Shown here: positions 32,831 through 43,301 of the stretch, piece after piece
Layout of the letters: each line of letters starts with the position of its first letter
How positions within the stretch are numbered: the first letter of the stretch is position 1
Source of the DNA: Notospermus geniculatus
Taxonomy: Eukaryota > Nemertea > Pilidiophora > Heteronemertea > Lineidae
Length of the DNA: 64,000 bases
Assembly (NCBI GenBank): GCA_002633025.1
Contig: NMRB01000616.1
Location: forward strand, 143,423-207,422
Direction of reading: 5' to 3'
Notes under the pieces: generated by a model
Seen by the model: the letters and a program-made list of their open reading frames with translations, nothing else
Told to the model about the DNA's origin: nothing
The model's database searches: none
Program-made: the position numbers and the translations under genes

Positions 32831-34123
32831 GGTCACTGTCACGACCTAACGTAAACGAAACCTATAACGTATAATTCGTCTTGCCGATAGGTGGCCCCAC
32901 TGTAACCATTGTCTGACATTTTGTAATAACCACGCCCCTTTCCTTTGTCACCGTAAAAAATACACCGCCACGCGGTCGCTCGTGGTTACTCGGTTGGGTC
33001 ATTGAATGGGTCTATCAAAGCCGTAGTCTGTAACGGCCGGGGTAATGAGGCACAGTCTTGTCGTTTTCACTAGAGAGTGGACAAGTTTGTGCAGTGTTTT
33101 GGAAGACTGAAGAGAGTGGTCAGGACTGACATGGAAAAATTGTCGACCAAAGGTCCATCGGATGGGTGGATAACTGTCCGTAAATGTCTCTACCAAAATA
33201 CGGGTTCTTTGGCCTGTCATGGAACCCTCCAGTTTGCTACTAAAAGGTTCTATCTGGAACCAGGAACCATGAGGAACTTTAACTTTAAACCATGTAGAGA
33301 AATTTATTATGAAGTGCACCTGATTTTCCGTGCTCGGTTGATTTGCCCACCATATCTGTGAGGTTTGAAACAATCAAAATGATTTATGCATTGAACACGA
33401 AAAATAAATTGACCACCAAAATAAAGGTTCTCCCAAACCAAAATTTAAACGGTTCTCCCAGTGTGGCAGACAAACAACCCCCTAGGGTTCTTTGTCTGTC
33501 ATAAAGGCAGAACCCTTACAGATGTATTCCTTGTAGTACCCTCAAAATTTAATGTATTGCAGATTTCTCTACGACGCTCGATGCAAAAGTGCATTTATTT
33601 TATTATACCTCATGACATGCATGAATAAAGGTATTACATCAGCTGGAGAACGGTGTATCGGTTGTATTCTCACGCATTCACGGATTTCTTGATATGGATT
33701 TCAGCACCCTGGGGTTCTTTAAAGTTCTAGATAGAACCCTATGGAAGAAAGGGTTCTTTCAATGGCCAAAGAACCCTCTTGGAACCCTTTTTGTTAAGAG
33801 TGTAAGGGTGGGGTGGCAGCGGCGGTGGAGTCGCGAGGAGCGGTACACGTAGCAAACTTTCCATGTCAGACCAGTCTTCTGTTTTCAGAAACACTGGGCC
33901 AACGTGTCCACTCCGGTGAAAACGACAAGACCATGGCCTTGATAGGCCTATTCAATAACCCAATCGAGCCACAGACAACCTCGTGGCGGTATACTTTTTA
34001 CGGTTACAAAGGAAAGGGGCGTACTTATTACAAAATGTCAGACAATGTTAACAGTGGGGTCACCTATCGGTCAGACGGATTATACGTTATAAGTTTCGTT
34101 TACGTTAGGTCGTGACAGTGACC
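32831..34123. mobile_element. Chain link 7: relative of link 5
   Basis: Starts GGTCACTGTCACGACC (32831) and ends with the inverse at 34123, with arms of about 270 bp matching link 5. The interior is inverted relative to link 5. A short transposase-derived segment on the minus strand (33130-33200) corresponds to 30668-30724 of link 5. Confidence 0.85.
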
Positions 34124-34128
34124 TAATA

Positions 34129-35520
34129 GGTATCCTCCACGAGCCAACCTTAAAACCAACGTATACAGTACCGCGACCTAACACTCGCCAACCCCAAGAC
34201 CGCTTAATGTACACGTCAATAGCACTTTTTCATATCACTATTTGTCTATGCCTGGTAGAATGTCCATAAGTCGCGCTGTCTATTGGCTCTAAAAGTGAAG
34301 TCATTGTTCGAGAAGACCGCCCATGCATGATAATAGGTCATCTGAGCATGGCACAGCCAGGATTCCCCGGTCCTATCGTCGGCATGTCATTATCGATCAT
34401 TGCGTAATATTTTAACCAGGCAAGGATTCGCACATAATTGTCTCGATGCAGACGCCATGCAGCACGAATAAGAGCCCTTTCAGGCTCTGCCATAGCTTCA
34501 CGACCTCTTCTTGCTGCGGCCATTGTGACTTTGAATCGGCACATGAAATACCTACGTTGGCATAGGGCTGGTTCATACTTGCTTGCGGACCGTCAAGCGC
34601 ATGAAACTGATCGCAGGTTTCCAAGGCGTGAATGTCGACACACATTGAATATTGATCATAGTCGGCGTAGTCTCGCACCGCCAGCCTCTGATCTCGCTCC
34701 GCTTCCTACGTTTGGATCAGAGTCTGGCCCCAAACGTATCCATTTTGGTTATGCTAACGGTTCCGCAGGTGGCGCTCAGACACAGACGTGATTCAAACGC
34801 GCCATACGTATTTCTTAGCGTACCGCAATAAAAAACTGAAACAATGTCTCAAATTAGCCTTATCGGGGTTTGTGACACATATTATTTACATTTTAATAAT
34901 TTTCTGTATTTTTGGTATCACCGTTCCTGCGACATAATATAGGAGCTGAATCGATGCTCTGACTTAACGCATAGCTCTGTATGAATTTACATCCGGGTAT
35001 GCGCGCCCAGAATCGGGGTGCGGGTACCCGGATGTGATTACAAAAATACTTCGATTGGGGCCAGACCCTCCGGTTGTCTGCTGCGCGAGACTAACCGAGG
35101 GTCTGACTGAGCGAGACTATAGTCGGCGTAAAATCCGGACTGAGTATGAGCCAGCCCTTAGTTTAGTTCGCCGGCCGCAGAAATAAACCACCCTATTACC
35201 ATGGTTCGAGGGTACTATCTATTCATGCTATTACACAACGTTGTATTGTCTAATTTCATGCAAACAAGACGTGGCGCACCGGAGGGCTTGGCCATTGAAC
35301 AACTGATAGTGACCCTGCTGACCAATCGTGAAGCAGGATTTTAATGAGTTTGTAACCTATGTTTATAAGTGCCCATACGTCCGCACACTCGCCGTGGCAG
35401 AGCTTGCATAATCCCATGTAATACACACTGTCGGTATAGACCAGGTGGACTCCTCCTTTGTAGAGTCCTCATAATCATAAGTCTATAGGTCGGTTTTAAG
35501 GTTGGCTCGTGGAGGATACC
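34129..35520. mobile_element. Chain link 8: element with GGTATCCTCCACGAG ends
   Basis: Inverted ends of 29 bp start GGTATCCTCCACGAGCCAAC. It abuts link 7 through TAATA and link 9 through TATTA. It encodes one exon on the minus strand (34338-34523). A second inverted pair inside (TCAGAGTCTGGCCCCA 34718 and GGGGCCAGACCCTCCGG 35057) suggests an additional insertion between about 34570 and 35160. Confidence 0.8.
34338..34523 (-). pseudogene. Basic exon related to 28824-29040
   Basis: MAAARRGREAMAEPE followed by WRLHRDNYVRILAWL aligns with MAARRERVEVGEGEI and YRIHRDNYVRVLAYA of link 4. Similarity stops after this helix and the frame runs on to 34338 without resemblance. Probably a truncated copy of the same second-protein exon. 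Function is not known. Confidence 0.5.
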
Positions 35521-35525
35521 TATTA

Positions 35526-35960
35526 GGTAAAAGACTAAAGTGGACGGTACAGTTACTTATAATGAACGTTAGGTTACGTTCAGCTTGTAACCTGGAATGT
35601 GATTGGTTACGCCGCCATTTTCCACCAGAGTGGCGCTGCGGTCGTGAACGTAAGCTTGATTATATGCAACGTGCAGCTCGTGATTGGTTCAATGTCAGGC
35701 TTTAGGACAAGCCTTATGAATATAAATGAGCTGTCTGTAGTTGTATGACTGGTGAACGAAGGGTATGTAGAATGAATACCTCGTTATGTTTTGCTGGACG
35801 CAAGGGCCCAACGCGCCGCGTAGCGGCGAACAGCGAAGCTAGCGAAAGGCTTGTCACGGGTCAGTCATTAGAAAGGGACTCATATTCAGTTGTACCTAAT
35901 GTTCAGTTGGAATATATCGGGCGGTTGGTTCACGTTTTTAGCGGCTGTGAACGTTGATGG
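35526..35960. mobile_element. Chain link 9: left end only
   Basis: GGTAAAAGACTAAAGTGGAC begins right after TATTA at the end of link 8, matching the pattern of the other links. I did not find its mirrored right end downstream, so it may be truncated. The stretch has short frames but no recognised product. Confidence 0.5.
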
Positions 35961-36120
35961 GTACATTAGGTAGCAATATACTGACAGATTTGCCGGGGAA
36001 TTGCTCTGTGGATGTTGTACAATGTGATTTTTGTAAGATTTTTCTGAGTTGTGACGTCATTTCTAATTATCATTAATATGTTGAGTATCTGGAATATACT
36101 ATAAAAATTTATTAGCAGTC

Positions 36121-36200
36121 AACATGGCCCGCTGGCGCAGGCGGTAGAGCGTACGGCTATGAATCCGGGGCGCCGGGTTCGATCCTTGCCAGGGGCTAGC
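36121..36200 (+). pseudogene. tRNA-like sequence (SINE head or tRNA pseudogene)
   Basis: TGGCGCAGGCGGTAGAGCG resembles a tRNA D arm/A box and GGGTTCGATCC a B box, 36 bp further on. The acceptor stem pairs only in its outer four positions and the anticodon and T stems are poor. Read as a tRNA-derived SINE remnant, not a functional tRNA. Confidence 0.45.
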
Positions 36201-36251
36201 CTATTTATCTACGCGTCTGTTTCTCTGTTAATTTTTTTTTGCTAAAAAATT

Positions 36252-37303
36252 CTACAGTCGCGCGTCATAAATATTCGTCACTTTGACGTCGCAGAGTGTT
36301 TGCGAGCAGTACCAGTCGCAAATTTGATGGCTCTGTACGTTAAACGATACAGTCATATACGCCAAATGTATATACTTTCGGAAAGAAAAAGATACATGAC
36401 TTCTGTCAATAGAAAATTTGGGGGAAAATACCGAAGTCTGCAACCTCGGGGAGTCAATTTGTGCGCTCTGTTGATGATTTTTGAATTTTTGCGGATGGTT
36501 CAGAGAAACAGTTCCCAAATAAAATTAAAGAATACAATCACGTCAAAAATTCAAGTGTGGGTAGGGGGCATCTTCGGCTTTCATACAGGCTGATTTTATT
36601 TATTTCTGTTTAGCTGTTTAGAAAAAAACGACAAACGCGTCAATTCAGAAAGTGAGGTTGGCGTCACACGTAACGGCGCCGTCAGGGAAGAAGTCGGTCC
36701 ACCGTTACAAAAGTACTGTGGCGGCATTATCAACACTTCATGGCTAATATTCTTATTGTCATATTTTCACTTAGGAAGTCCCCTTTGGGATAAAGTATCG
36801 ATATAGTCCAAAACAAAGCAAACATCGCAAATTGAACGGTTTTTCTATAGGTGCTGAAATTATACGTCAGATTCTGTGGTGCGGCGTAACGTTCTTTATT
36901 TCTTCCGCCACCTTCAGCGAACGTTTTTCCAGTGGTTCAGACTGTTCAAATCTATCAATAATGGATATGTTATACTTCTAGCGATTCATAATATCATGGA
37001 AATATTCGTGACATGATATTTTTGGGTATGTTCGTACTACAGCCTATTTGAAATGGATTACAGATGTTTTTGCATTTCCTTCCGACGTTTGTAAATTACG
37101 TCACAACAATGCGCAAACGCAATAATGGACGTACTTTACGCGACAGACGTCATTCTCAATACTAAGACGTCATGATGTCCGAATATTAGGTTGATTGGAT
37201 GTATAACAAGAACGCAACAAGCGATACACTAGACCAGTTGTTTTACGCGTAAAACGCAAAACGCCAAAGTGACGAATATTTATGAAACATGACTGTAAGT
37301 CGC
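36252..37303. mobile_element. Element with ACAGTC..CATAAATATTCGTC ends
   Basis: CATAAATATTCGTCACTTTG near 36266 is mirrored by CAAAGTGACGAATATTTATG at 37266-37285. The outer TACAGTC/GACTGTA extends the repeat to about 32 bp. The 1-kb interior shows no transposase. Confidence 0.7.
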
Positions 37304-37390
37304 AGGAGGAATGTCTTCCCCAGGCCTTCCATTTCCCTACCAAACTGCATAACCATACTTGCTAAATAAATACTTATAACCACAGATCCC

Positions 37391-37452
37391 TATCAGCTGC
37401 CCTGCATTCAGAGAGACTACTCACTTGTCTCTCTGAATGCAGGGGCAGCTGA
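37391..37452. repeat. Near-perfect short palindrome
   Basis: CAGCTGCCCTGCATTCAGAG and its inverse (CTCTGAATGCAGGGGCAGCTG) flank a 12-bp loop. Confidence 0.85.
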
Positions 37453-37924
37453 CTACCTTCCCCCCGTCGCAGTACAGTCACCAAAAATATCAACACCCCA
37501 ACTAACGTTTAAGACTACTGGGTAATGACTGCACTGTGAAATGAGACATACTGTTGAGTGCATCCAGAGCTGCGTCATTCTGGGGGTCGTTCTCATTCTT
37601 GTATACTCATGCAGGCAAGAAAGCACTGTCTTGACTGGCGCAGTAAAGAATGAAGATTGCCATGGCAGGCGCAGGCGGGAGGGGAGATTAAAATCCCTCA
37701 TGAAGCATGGCAGTTGCCAGGAAAATTATGGAATTTTGCGAATGTCAGATGCGCTTCATGGGCGTGGCTGGTCCCTGGTGTTTGAGGCTGTGGATGGGGG
37801 TGAAGATCTACGAATTTTTCATTCGTCCCTTGTCGCACGGACTGGATCATTTCAAAATTTTGTTATATCTTATGACTTGGTGTGATCAGGTGTCTGTGTT
37901 CTAGTACCCTCTGTTCCTGGAACT
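37453..37924. other. Intergenic, no gene recognised
   Basis: A plus-strand frame (37541-37885) overlaps a minus-strand frame. Neither has a domain or splice context. Confidence 0.35.
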
Positions 37925-38036
37925 AATGCTTGCCCCAGAACATTGTGCTTTAACATTTGTCATTTGTTCTTCTGGTACAGTCACAGTAACTCAGGTGAGC
38001 ACATGGTCCATGGACCATTTCATTATTGAACATAAT
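37925..38036. repeat. 3' end fragment of the AGCTCACC element family
   Basis: CCCCAGAACATTGTGC, CTTCTGGTACAGTCACA and GGTGAGCACATGGTCCATGG match 59286-59370, the right end of the element at 58429-59371. Confidence 0.7.
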
Positions 38037-38986
38037 GCAATATCTCAGTGCTCAGAGTGTAAAAACTTTTCATGGAAGACATGGCTGATGAAAGACACTG
38101 AGGGGCCCGGGCGCGAGCTGAGGTTGCTGTGGCTGAATTCCGTCTCCTTCGGGTTATCGCCACCGTTTCTCCAGTGAATCTCCAAAAAATCAATATCATG
38201 CCGAGAAAGGGTTGCAAAAAGCAGGGCCGCAGGAATGTCCTGGCGGTTGGAAGGGCAAAGATTCGTTAAAATATCGGACGTAGCCGTAGCCTATCATAGC
38301 AGCGAGCGCCGAAGGCTCGATCCGAAATATTGGCGTGGGGTCCGGGGGTCCTCCCCCGGGAAAATTTTAGAAATGAAGAGTGCTTTTACGCCATTTCTCC
38401 CGGGATTTGAGATCAAAATTGGACACTCTAGCCATGTAAGTGTGGTCATTGGTTTATTGGACTTGGGCTTTTTGGTGAGCCTGCCAATTTTTTTAAATTT
38501 TCGACAAGCCAAATATTGGGGGGCAGGTGCCCCCCTGCCCCCCGTTCCTACGGCCATGAAAAGATCTTCCTTCATTGGGCATTATCTTGCGTGGTCAGCA
38601 CATGTACTTCCTCTATCCGCGGGATTGCTAGAGGGACTACATGTACACCTTGATGAGTTGCCATGAATTAGGCTTACTAGATCAATAAAATGTTCAAGCA
38701 CAGCCAAGGCCTGTAGAGATCAAAAGTGCTGTTGTGGTTGCGCAATGTGAAACAATACTACATATTGCTTGAATGTGCCTAGCTGCGACCAGAGAATGCA
38801 ATTTGATCGCACTCGCTCATGAATAACTGACCCGCCTACCATTGAAGAACGGCTCATAATTGAATTCTGTACAGTGGTCACATGTCGGCGCTTGACCATT
38901 CACTGGCCATGTACCATCGGGCATTGTTATAACGTCTACGTTCGTCCTTAGGTCTACGTACGTTGAGATATGAGAGAGATCTTATG
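38037..38986. mobile_element. Second copy of chain link 2, left-truncated
   Basis: About 950 bp closely matches 18990-19969, with indels only in short runs (for example the G-run). The right end reads GAGAGATC instead of GAGAGACC. The frame shared with link 2 has an in-frame TGA here (near 38098). One unit of the 63-bp minisatellite follows. Confidence 0.85.
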
Positions 38987-39127
38987 GCACCCTGACGCCA
39001 GGGCCTGCCGCTAGCAAAGCTCACAACGGCAGTTTAAGCCCACACCACAACCGACAAAGGCATAATGCAAACCATGCACCGTGCCCACTGCCCACATCCG
39101 CGAAACCTCGCAGGCCCCGTGGCTACA

Positions 39128-39312
39128 CATAAGCTGCGGTTACACTACATAAATCCCCGGAGAATCTCCGGGGTTTTTGCGTTTACACCTATATGAATCG
39201 CCGGGTCTAAATAAAGAACCCATACATCCCACATGCATTCTCAAAATCTCCGGGCTTATTTTAGACCCGGGGTTCAAAATCTCCGGGTTTTTCAGACAGG
39301 TGTAAACAGGGC
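39128..39312. mobile_element. Family C hairpin, diverged copy
   Basis: GCGGTTACACTACATAAATCC..GTTTACACCTATATGAATCG (read in parts) parallels 20240-20300, with CTCCGGG in place of CCCGTGT words. The right side ends CAGGTGTAAAC. Confidence 0.6.
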
Positions 39313-39864
39313 TATAAACTACCCAGTTTATGCAGGCCAGTAGTGTACACCACCAGCAACCAACCAAGCGAGCAAGGTTCCACGAATATGGGCGCCGACA
39401 ATGCACTGCACAAGAGAGGTTACAAGCTGAGACCGTTCCGCACGGGAGCGAAATACCGAATGAACACCCCGCCTACGTGTCACGGTATTTATAGGGGCGC
39501 TCGCCATTAGAAGGCGCTGAGGGTGCGTGAACGGCATGTGAAAATATGCTTTATCTACTTTTTCGGATATGAAAACCTTTTTTCAAGTCATTTAGGTAGG
39601 GTAGACAATTTCCCGCTTTACATATTCATTTTCTGCGATTTCGTTGGATATGGAATTCTTTATGGGTCTTGTGTTCGGCAATAGGCCTGGTGCACATGCA
39701 TGATTAAGTGAATAGGCCTGCATGTATGTCCCCGTGTACGCCTGTAGAGAACAACACGTACTCACCCGAGTAGTGCTCACCATACCGGAACAATTTGATA
39801 TCCGTCTTCCTCGGTTCCTCATGGTTGAATGACGGCGAAACCTAGGGTGTATTTTCAGTATATG

Positions 39865-39982
39865 GGGTGATATGAATAAAAACTAGCAAATGCTTTTACT
39901 TCAGATTTGTACAGCATTGCCAAGTGTATTTGTATTGCAAAATCCAAGTAAAAGCATTTACTAGTTTTTATTCATATGACCC
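39865..39982. mobile_element. TCATATGAAT MITE with ATG target duplication
   Basis: GGGTGATATGAATAAAAAC to TTCATATGACCC, flanked by ATG (39862-39864 and 39983-39985). The empty site in Z copy 1 has a single CAT (13057-13059). Confidence 0.85.
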
Positions 39983-40032
39983 ATGGTGTCTGGAGGTGTC
40001 GTCTGAAGAATGACCAGGGCGTTTGTACTTAA

Positions 40033-40964
40033 AGCTGAACTCCATGAACAAAAATCACAGCGCCGCAGTATGGTGGTCTACAGAATTGCAAACGCCCTTC
40101 GAAACACCTCCAGAACATGATAGACTACCAGCGTATTTGGTGGCGCCACTGTATTCAATCTCAGGCTTTCTATCGAGACACATCAAGAGATAGTGCCCAA
40201 GTGACAGAGCCTGGTAGACTTAGTACAGTCCGTAGGAACCCGAGTGTGAGGTTGGTCAGGGTTCTTTAGTGCTTGCACGCAGTTAAAATATGTGGTACAA
40301 TGGCAAAAGCTTCGGCATCAACAAATAATACACCACTCGTCTGAGTTTCAGAAACTCAATTTGGTATCATTGCAAATATGTTGCACATAAATCTTATTTT
40401 ATTTCTTTTACCATAGTTTCGTTTTTTGAATATATTTTCTCAGAAACGCAATGTACTTGATATGAGCAATAATACATACGTGACTCGCGCGATATGTGTC
40501 TATTTGGAGGAAGAATATTTAATTGATTACGGTAATTATGGCCAAAGGGATAAAATAAGAATTATCCTAAACCTATATGTAATGATATCTGATGACGTTG
40601 ATATACGTCAAGTGAGTGTTGTATTGTTTTTGAATGCATAAATGTTTTCAACTGGTGCTTTGATAACACCATAAATGTCAACAAGAAGTGAATACTATAG
40701 AATAGTGACCGACTTTACTCTCTGGTTCGGTAAGAACCTAATGCCTTCGACCTGCAGACGTCACTGGATGCCATGTCTTGATGTTGCTCCATTGACAGAC
40801 TCAGGGTGAATACAGTGGCGCCACCAAATAGCCTGGTAGTCTATCATGTTTCGGAGGTGTTTTGAAAGTGCCTTATGGGCGTTTGCATTTCTCTTGACCA
40901 CCACCGTGGTGTGGTGGTATTTTTTAGTGCTCGGATCTCCAGTTTTTGTTCATGCAGTTCAGCT
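40033..40964. mobile_element. TTAA-duplicating hairpin element, 932 bp
   Basis: AGCTGAACTCCATGAACAAA and the inverse ending GCAGTTCAGCT, flanked by TTAA (40029-40032, 40965-40968). The empty site in Z copy 1 has one TTAA (13010-13013). The arms run about 135 bp with small indels. A 71-codon frame at 40426 in the loop has no recognised domain. Confidence 0.85.
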
Positions 40965-41232
40965 TTAACCTTCCTGCCGTGCTGTGGCGCGGCAGGAATT
41001 TTTTGTCACTCTATGCGTTGGGGTAATGGAAATAGGTCAGCTTTAAGAAACCAAGCAATTTACGGCCGGGGATATCAAAGTATGCCCTCATGTTAAAGTA
41101 TATTCCATATACGTTTTGCGAATCGCATTTACTTGAACTTGGAAATTGATCAAATCGCAAACACGAATGTTATATCCTACCACAGGTGTTAAATAAAGAG
41201 CAACCTAATAATTTTGAAACGGAGTATTACGG

Positions 41233-41372
41233 CGGTGACAGACTGGCGCGTAAGCAACGCGTTGGAGAAGCGTTCAACCAATCAGGGAGGGGGTAACACG
41301 GACCGAATACCGAAGAATGTGATTGGCTGACGCCTGCTGGACGCCCCGCGTACGCGCCAGTCTGTCACCAGC
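41233..41372. mobile_element. Diverged P-type palindrome
   Basis: GGCGGTGACAGACTGGCGCG at the left and CGCGCCAGTCTGTCACC-type at the right match the outer stem of the P elements. The centre (AACCAATCAGGGAGGG...GTGATTGGCTGACGC) is different. Confidence 0.75.
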
Positions 41373-41509
41373 TTTGGTTTTCAACACTGAGATCCCTTGT
41401 GTCATGTATTACACAAACCAACTTACTCTTCATCATTATGATATTGTCGGTTACCCGAGGTCAGTTCAGTGCGAGTATTAGCCAAACGCATATGGAATAA
41501 ACTTTAATA

Positions 41510-42680
41510 TGACTGACCCCTGACCCAAATCTGCATTGTACCCAGGGGGCAAAAGGCAAAAATGGGGGACCAGCTGCTGTAAAAAGCCACCCCCTGGTAA
41601 TGTGTTCAGGGGATCCCCCTGGGTCGCGCTAAGGTGGGTGGCCTTTGAGATTTTTTGCAAGACGCCGAAAAATTGACTTTGAAGTTCAGGACACCGACTT
41701 TATCATTGGACCCAACAACTGACAAATGACTGAGCGTTGTACAGGAGAATGGGATGCTATGTACAGCTAACTTTTGAACGGTTGGACTTACACCCCATAA
41801 ATGTATTACAAATAGATATAAACATGGTGCCTCTTAAACCGAATGGCTCGCGGGGTTTGTTGACAGTTGGTCCTCAATATCAAGCACCATTTTGAGAAAA
41901 AGGCGAAGGAAGGATTTTAGTTTAATGGGAAATGGATCGGACAGCCACACTTCGGAGGCATATTCTGCAAAATCTGCCGCTTCAAAATCAATGTGAATGG
42001 CATAAAATGTACATTCTGACCTACTGAATTTGAAAACGTCATTAACCCATTTTAACCCATTTTCAATGGAACCTCGTCCCCAGTGTTTACGTTCGAATTT
42101 GTGCACAGGTTTTTGCATATGGCTGGAGCACGGTTTGCCTGGAGGCGGGATTCACTCTCTATGGAAGGTACCACCAAAAATGTAAACAAACCCCACGAGC
42201 CATTCGCTTTAATCAAATAAGCATGTGTTTTGTAGTTTTTAACTAATTACGTAATTGGAAATGGCGGTTTTATGTACTTTGACCCATTTTTTGTTAATTT
42301 GCATTAAAAAAATTCATTTCTACATAACTACCGAAAACAATTCAAAACATGCTTATTTGATTAAGAGGCACCATTTTCCATCTATCGGTAATACATTTAT
42401 GGGGTGTAAATCCAACCGTTCAAAAGATAGCTGTACATCGCATCCCATTCTCCTGTACAACGCTAAGTCATTTGTCAGTTGTTGGGTCCAATGATAAAGT
42501 CAGTGTCCTGCACTTCAAAGTCAATTTTTCGGCGTCTTGCAAAAAATCTCAAAGGCCACCCACCCTAGCGTGACTCAGGGAGGTCCCCTGAACACATTAC
42601 CAGGGGGTGGCTTTTTACAGCAGCTGGTCCCCCATTTTGGCCAAAAATGGGGTTTTGCCTCCTGGGTATTGGGGACAAGT
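41510..42680. mobile_element. Large hairpin element with ~320-bp arms
   Basis: Left arm 41515-41840 and right arm 42352-42675 mirror through GGTGGCTTTTTACAGC, AATTGACTTTGAAGT and CTGTACAACGC. A second inner inverted pair (GAATGGCTCGCGGGG 41841, CCCACGAGCCATTCG 42193) bounds the loop. No protein is recognised. Confidence 0.8.
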
Positions 42681-42736
42681 GTAGGGAACAAATTTATCGT
42701 GGAGTCTATTATGTAGAAGCTCCTTTCTGTTTCACG

Positions 42737-43073
42737 TCCCGGTGCAGCAGTAAAAAGTGCCCCCTGTAAAAAGTGTCCACTTCTATTGTTGAATGACGGA
42801 ATAAGCGGCATGGGTATAGAAACCAATCGCCAGAGATTAGAATGTAAAAACCTGGATCTTTTGTTCCCAGGACAGTTTTTCCTAGGACATTCTTTCCCTT
42901 CACACAAGTGTGAAAGGAAAGAATGTCCCCAGGAAAAACTGTCCCAGGAACAAAAGATCCTATTGTTACATTCTAATCTCTGGTGATTGGTTTCTATAGC
43001 CATGAACCTTAATCTGTCATTCAACAATAGAAGCGGACACTTTTTACAGGGGGACATTCTTTACTGTTACACC
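42737..43073. mobile_element. Family G head-to-head palindrome
   Basis: Two arms of about 165 bp meet at ACACAAGTGTG near 42901. Each runs GTAAAAAGTGTCCACTTCTA..GAATGACGGAATAAG..TTTTTCCTAGGACATT (read in parts). Single arms occur at 25184 and 53396. Confidence 0.85.
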
Positions 43074-43301
43074 GGCATCACCGGTGGAATATCATCATCG
43101 TTTGGATTGCTTTCCGATCTCCCCCGCTAGGGATTGTACTGAGCAAAGTATCGCCTGTCGTCCATTATCATGTGTGACCGGTCACAGCAAAGCCAGGCGC
43201 AGCCTGGCAGGTTGAGACCAAATGTTTGTCAGTTTCAATATTGTCTGTCTATTAATGTGAAATCTGAAAGAATCTACTTCTTCCATTCTCTCTTGGTGTC
43301 A

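Larger units (their letters stand above)
39430..41043. repeat. Element Z, copy 2 (reverse, with two insertions)
   Basis: Reverse-orientation counterpart of 12934-13760, interrupted by a MITE at 39865-39982 and by a TTAA element at 40033-40964. GAGCGAAATACCGAATGAAC (39450) and GGAAATAGGTCAGCTTTA (41026) are the outer shared blocks. Confidence 0.75.

Noticed and set aside
36121-36200. Functional tRNA gene
   Set aside because: A and B boxes are present but acceptor, anticodon and T stems do not pair properly.
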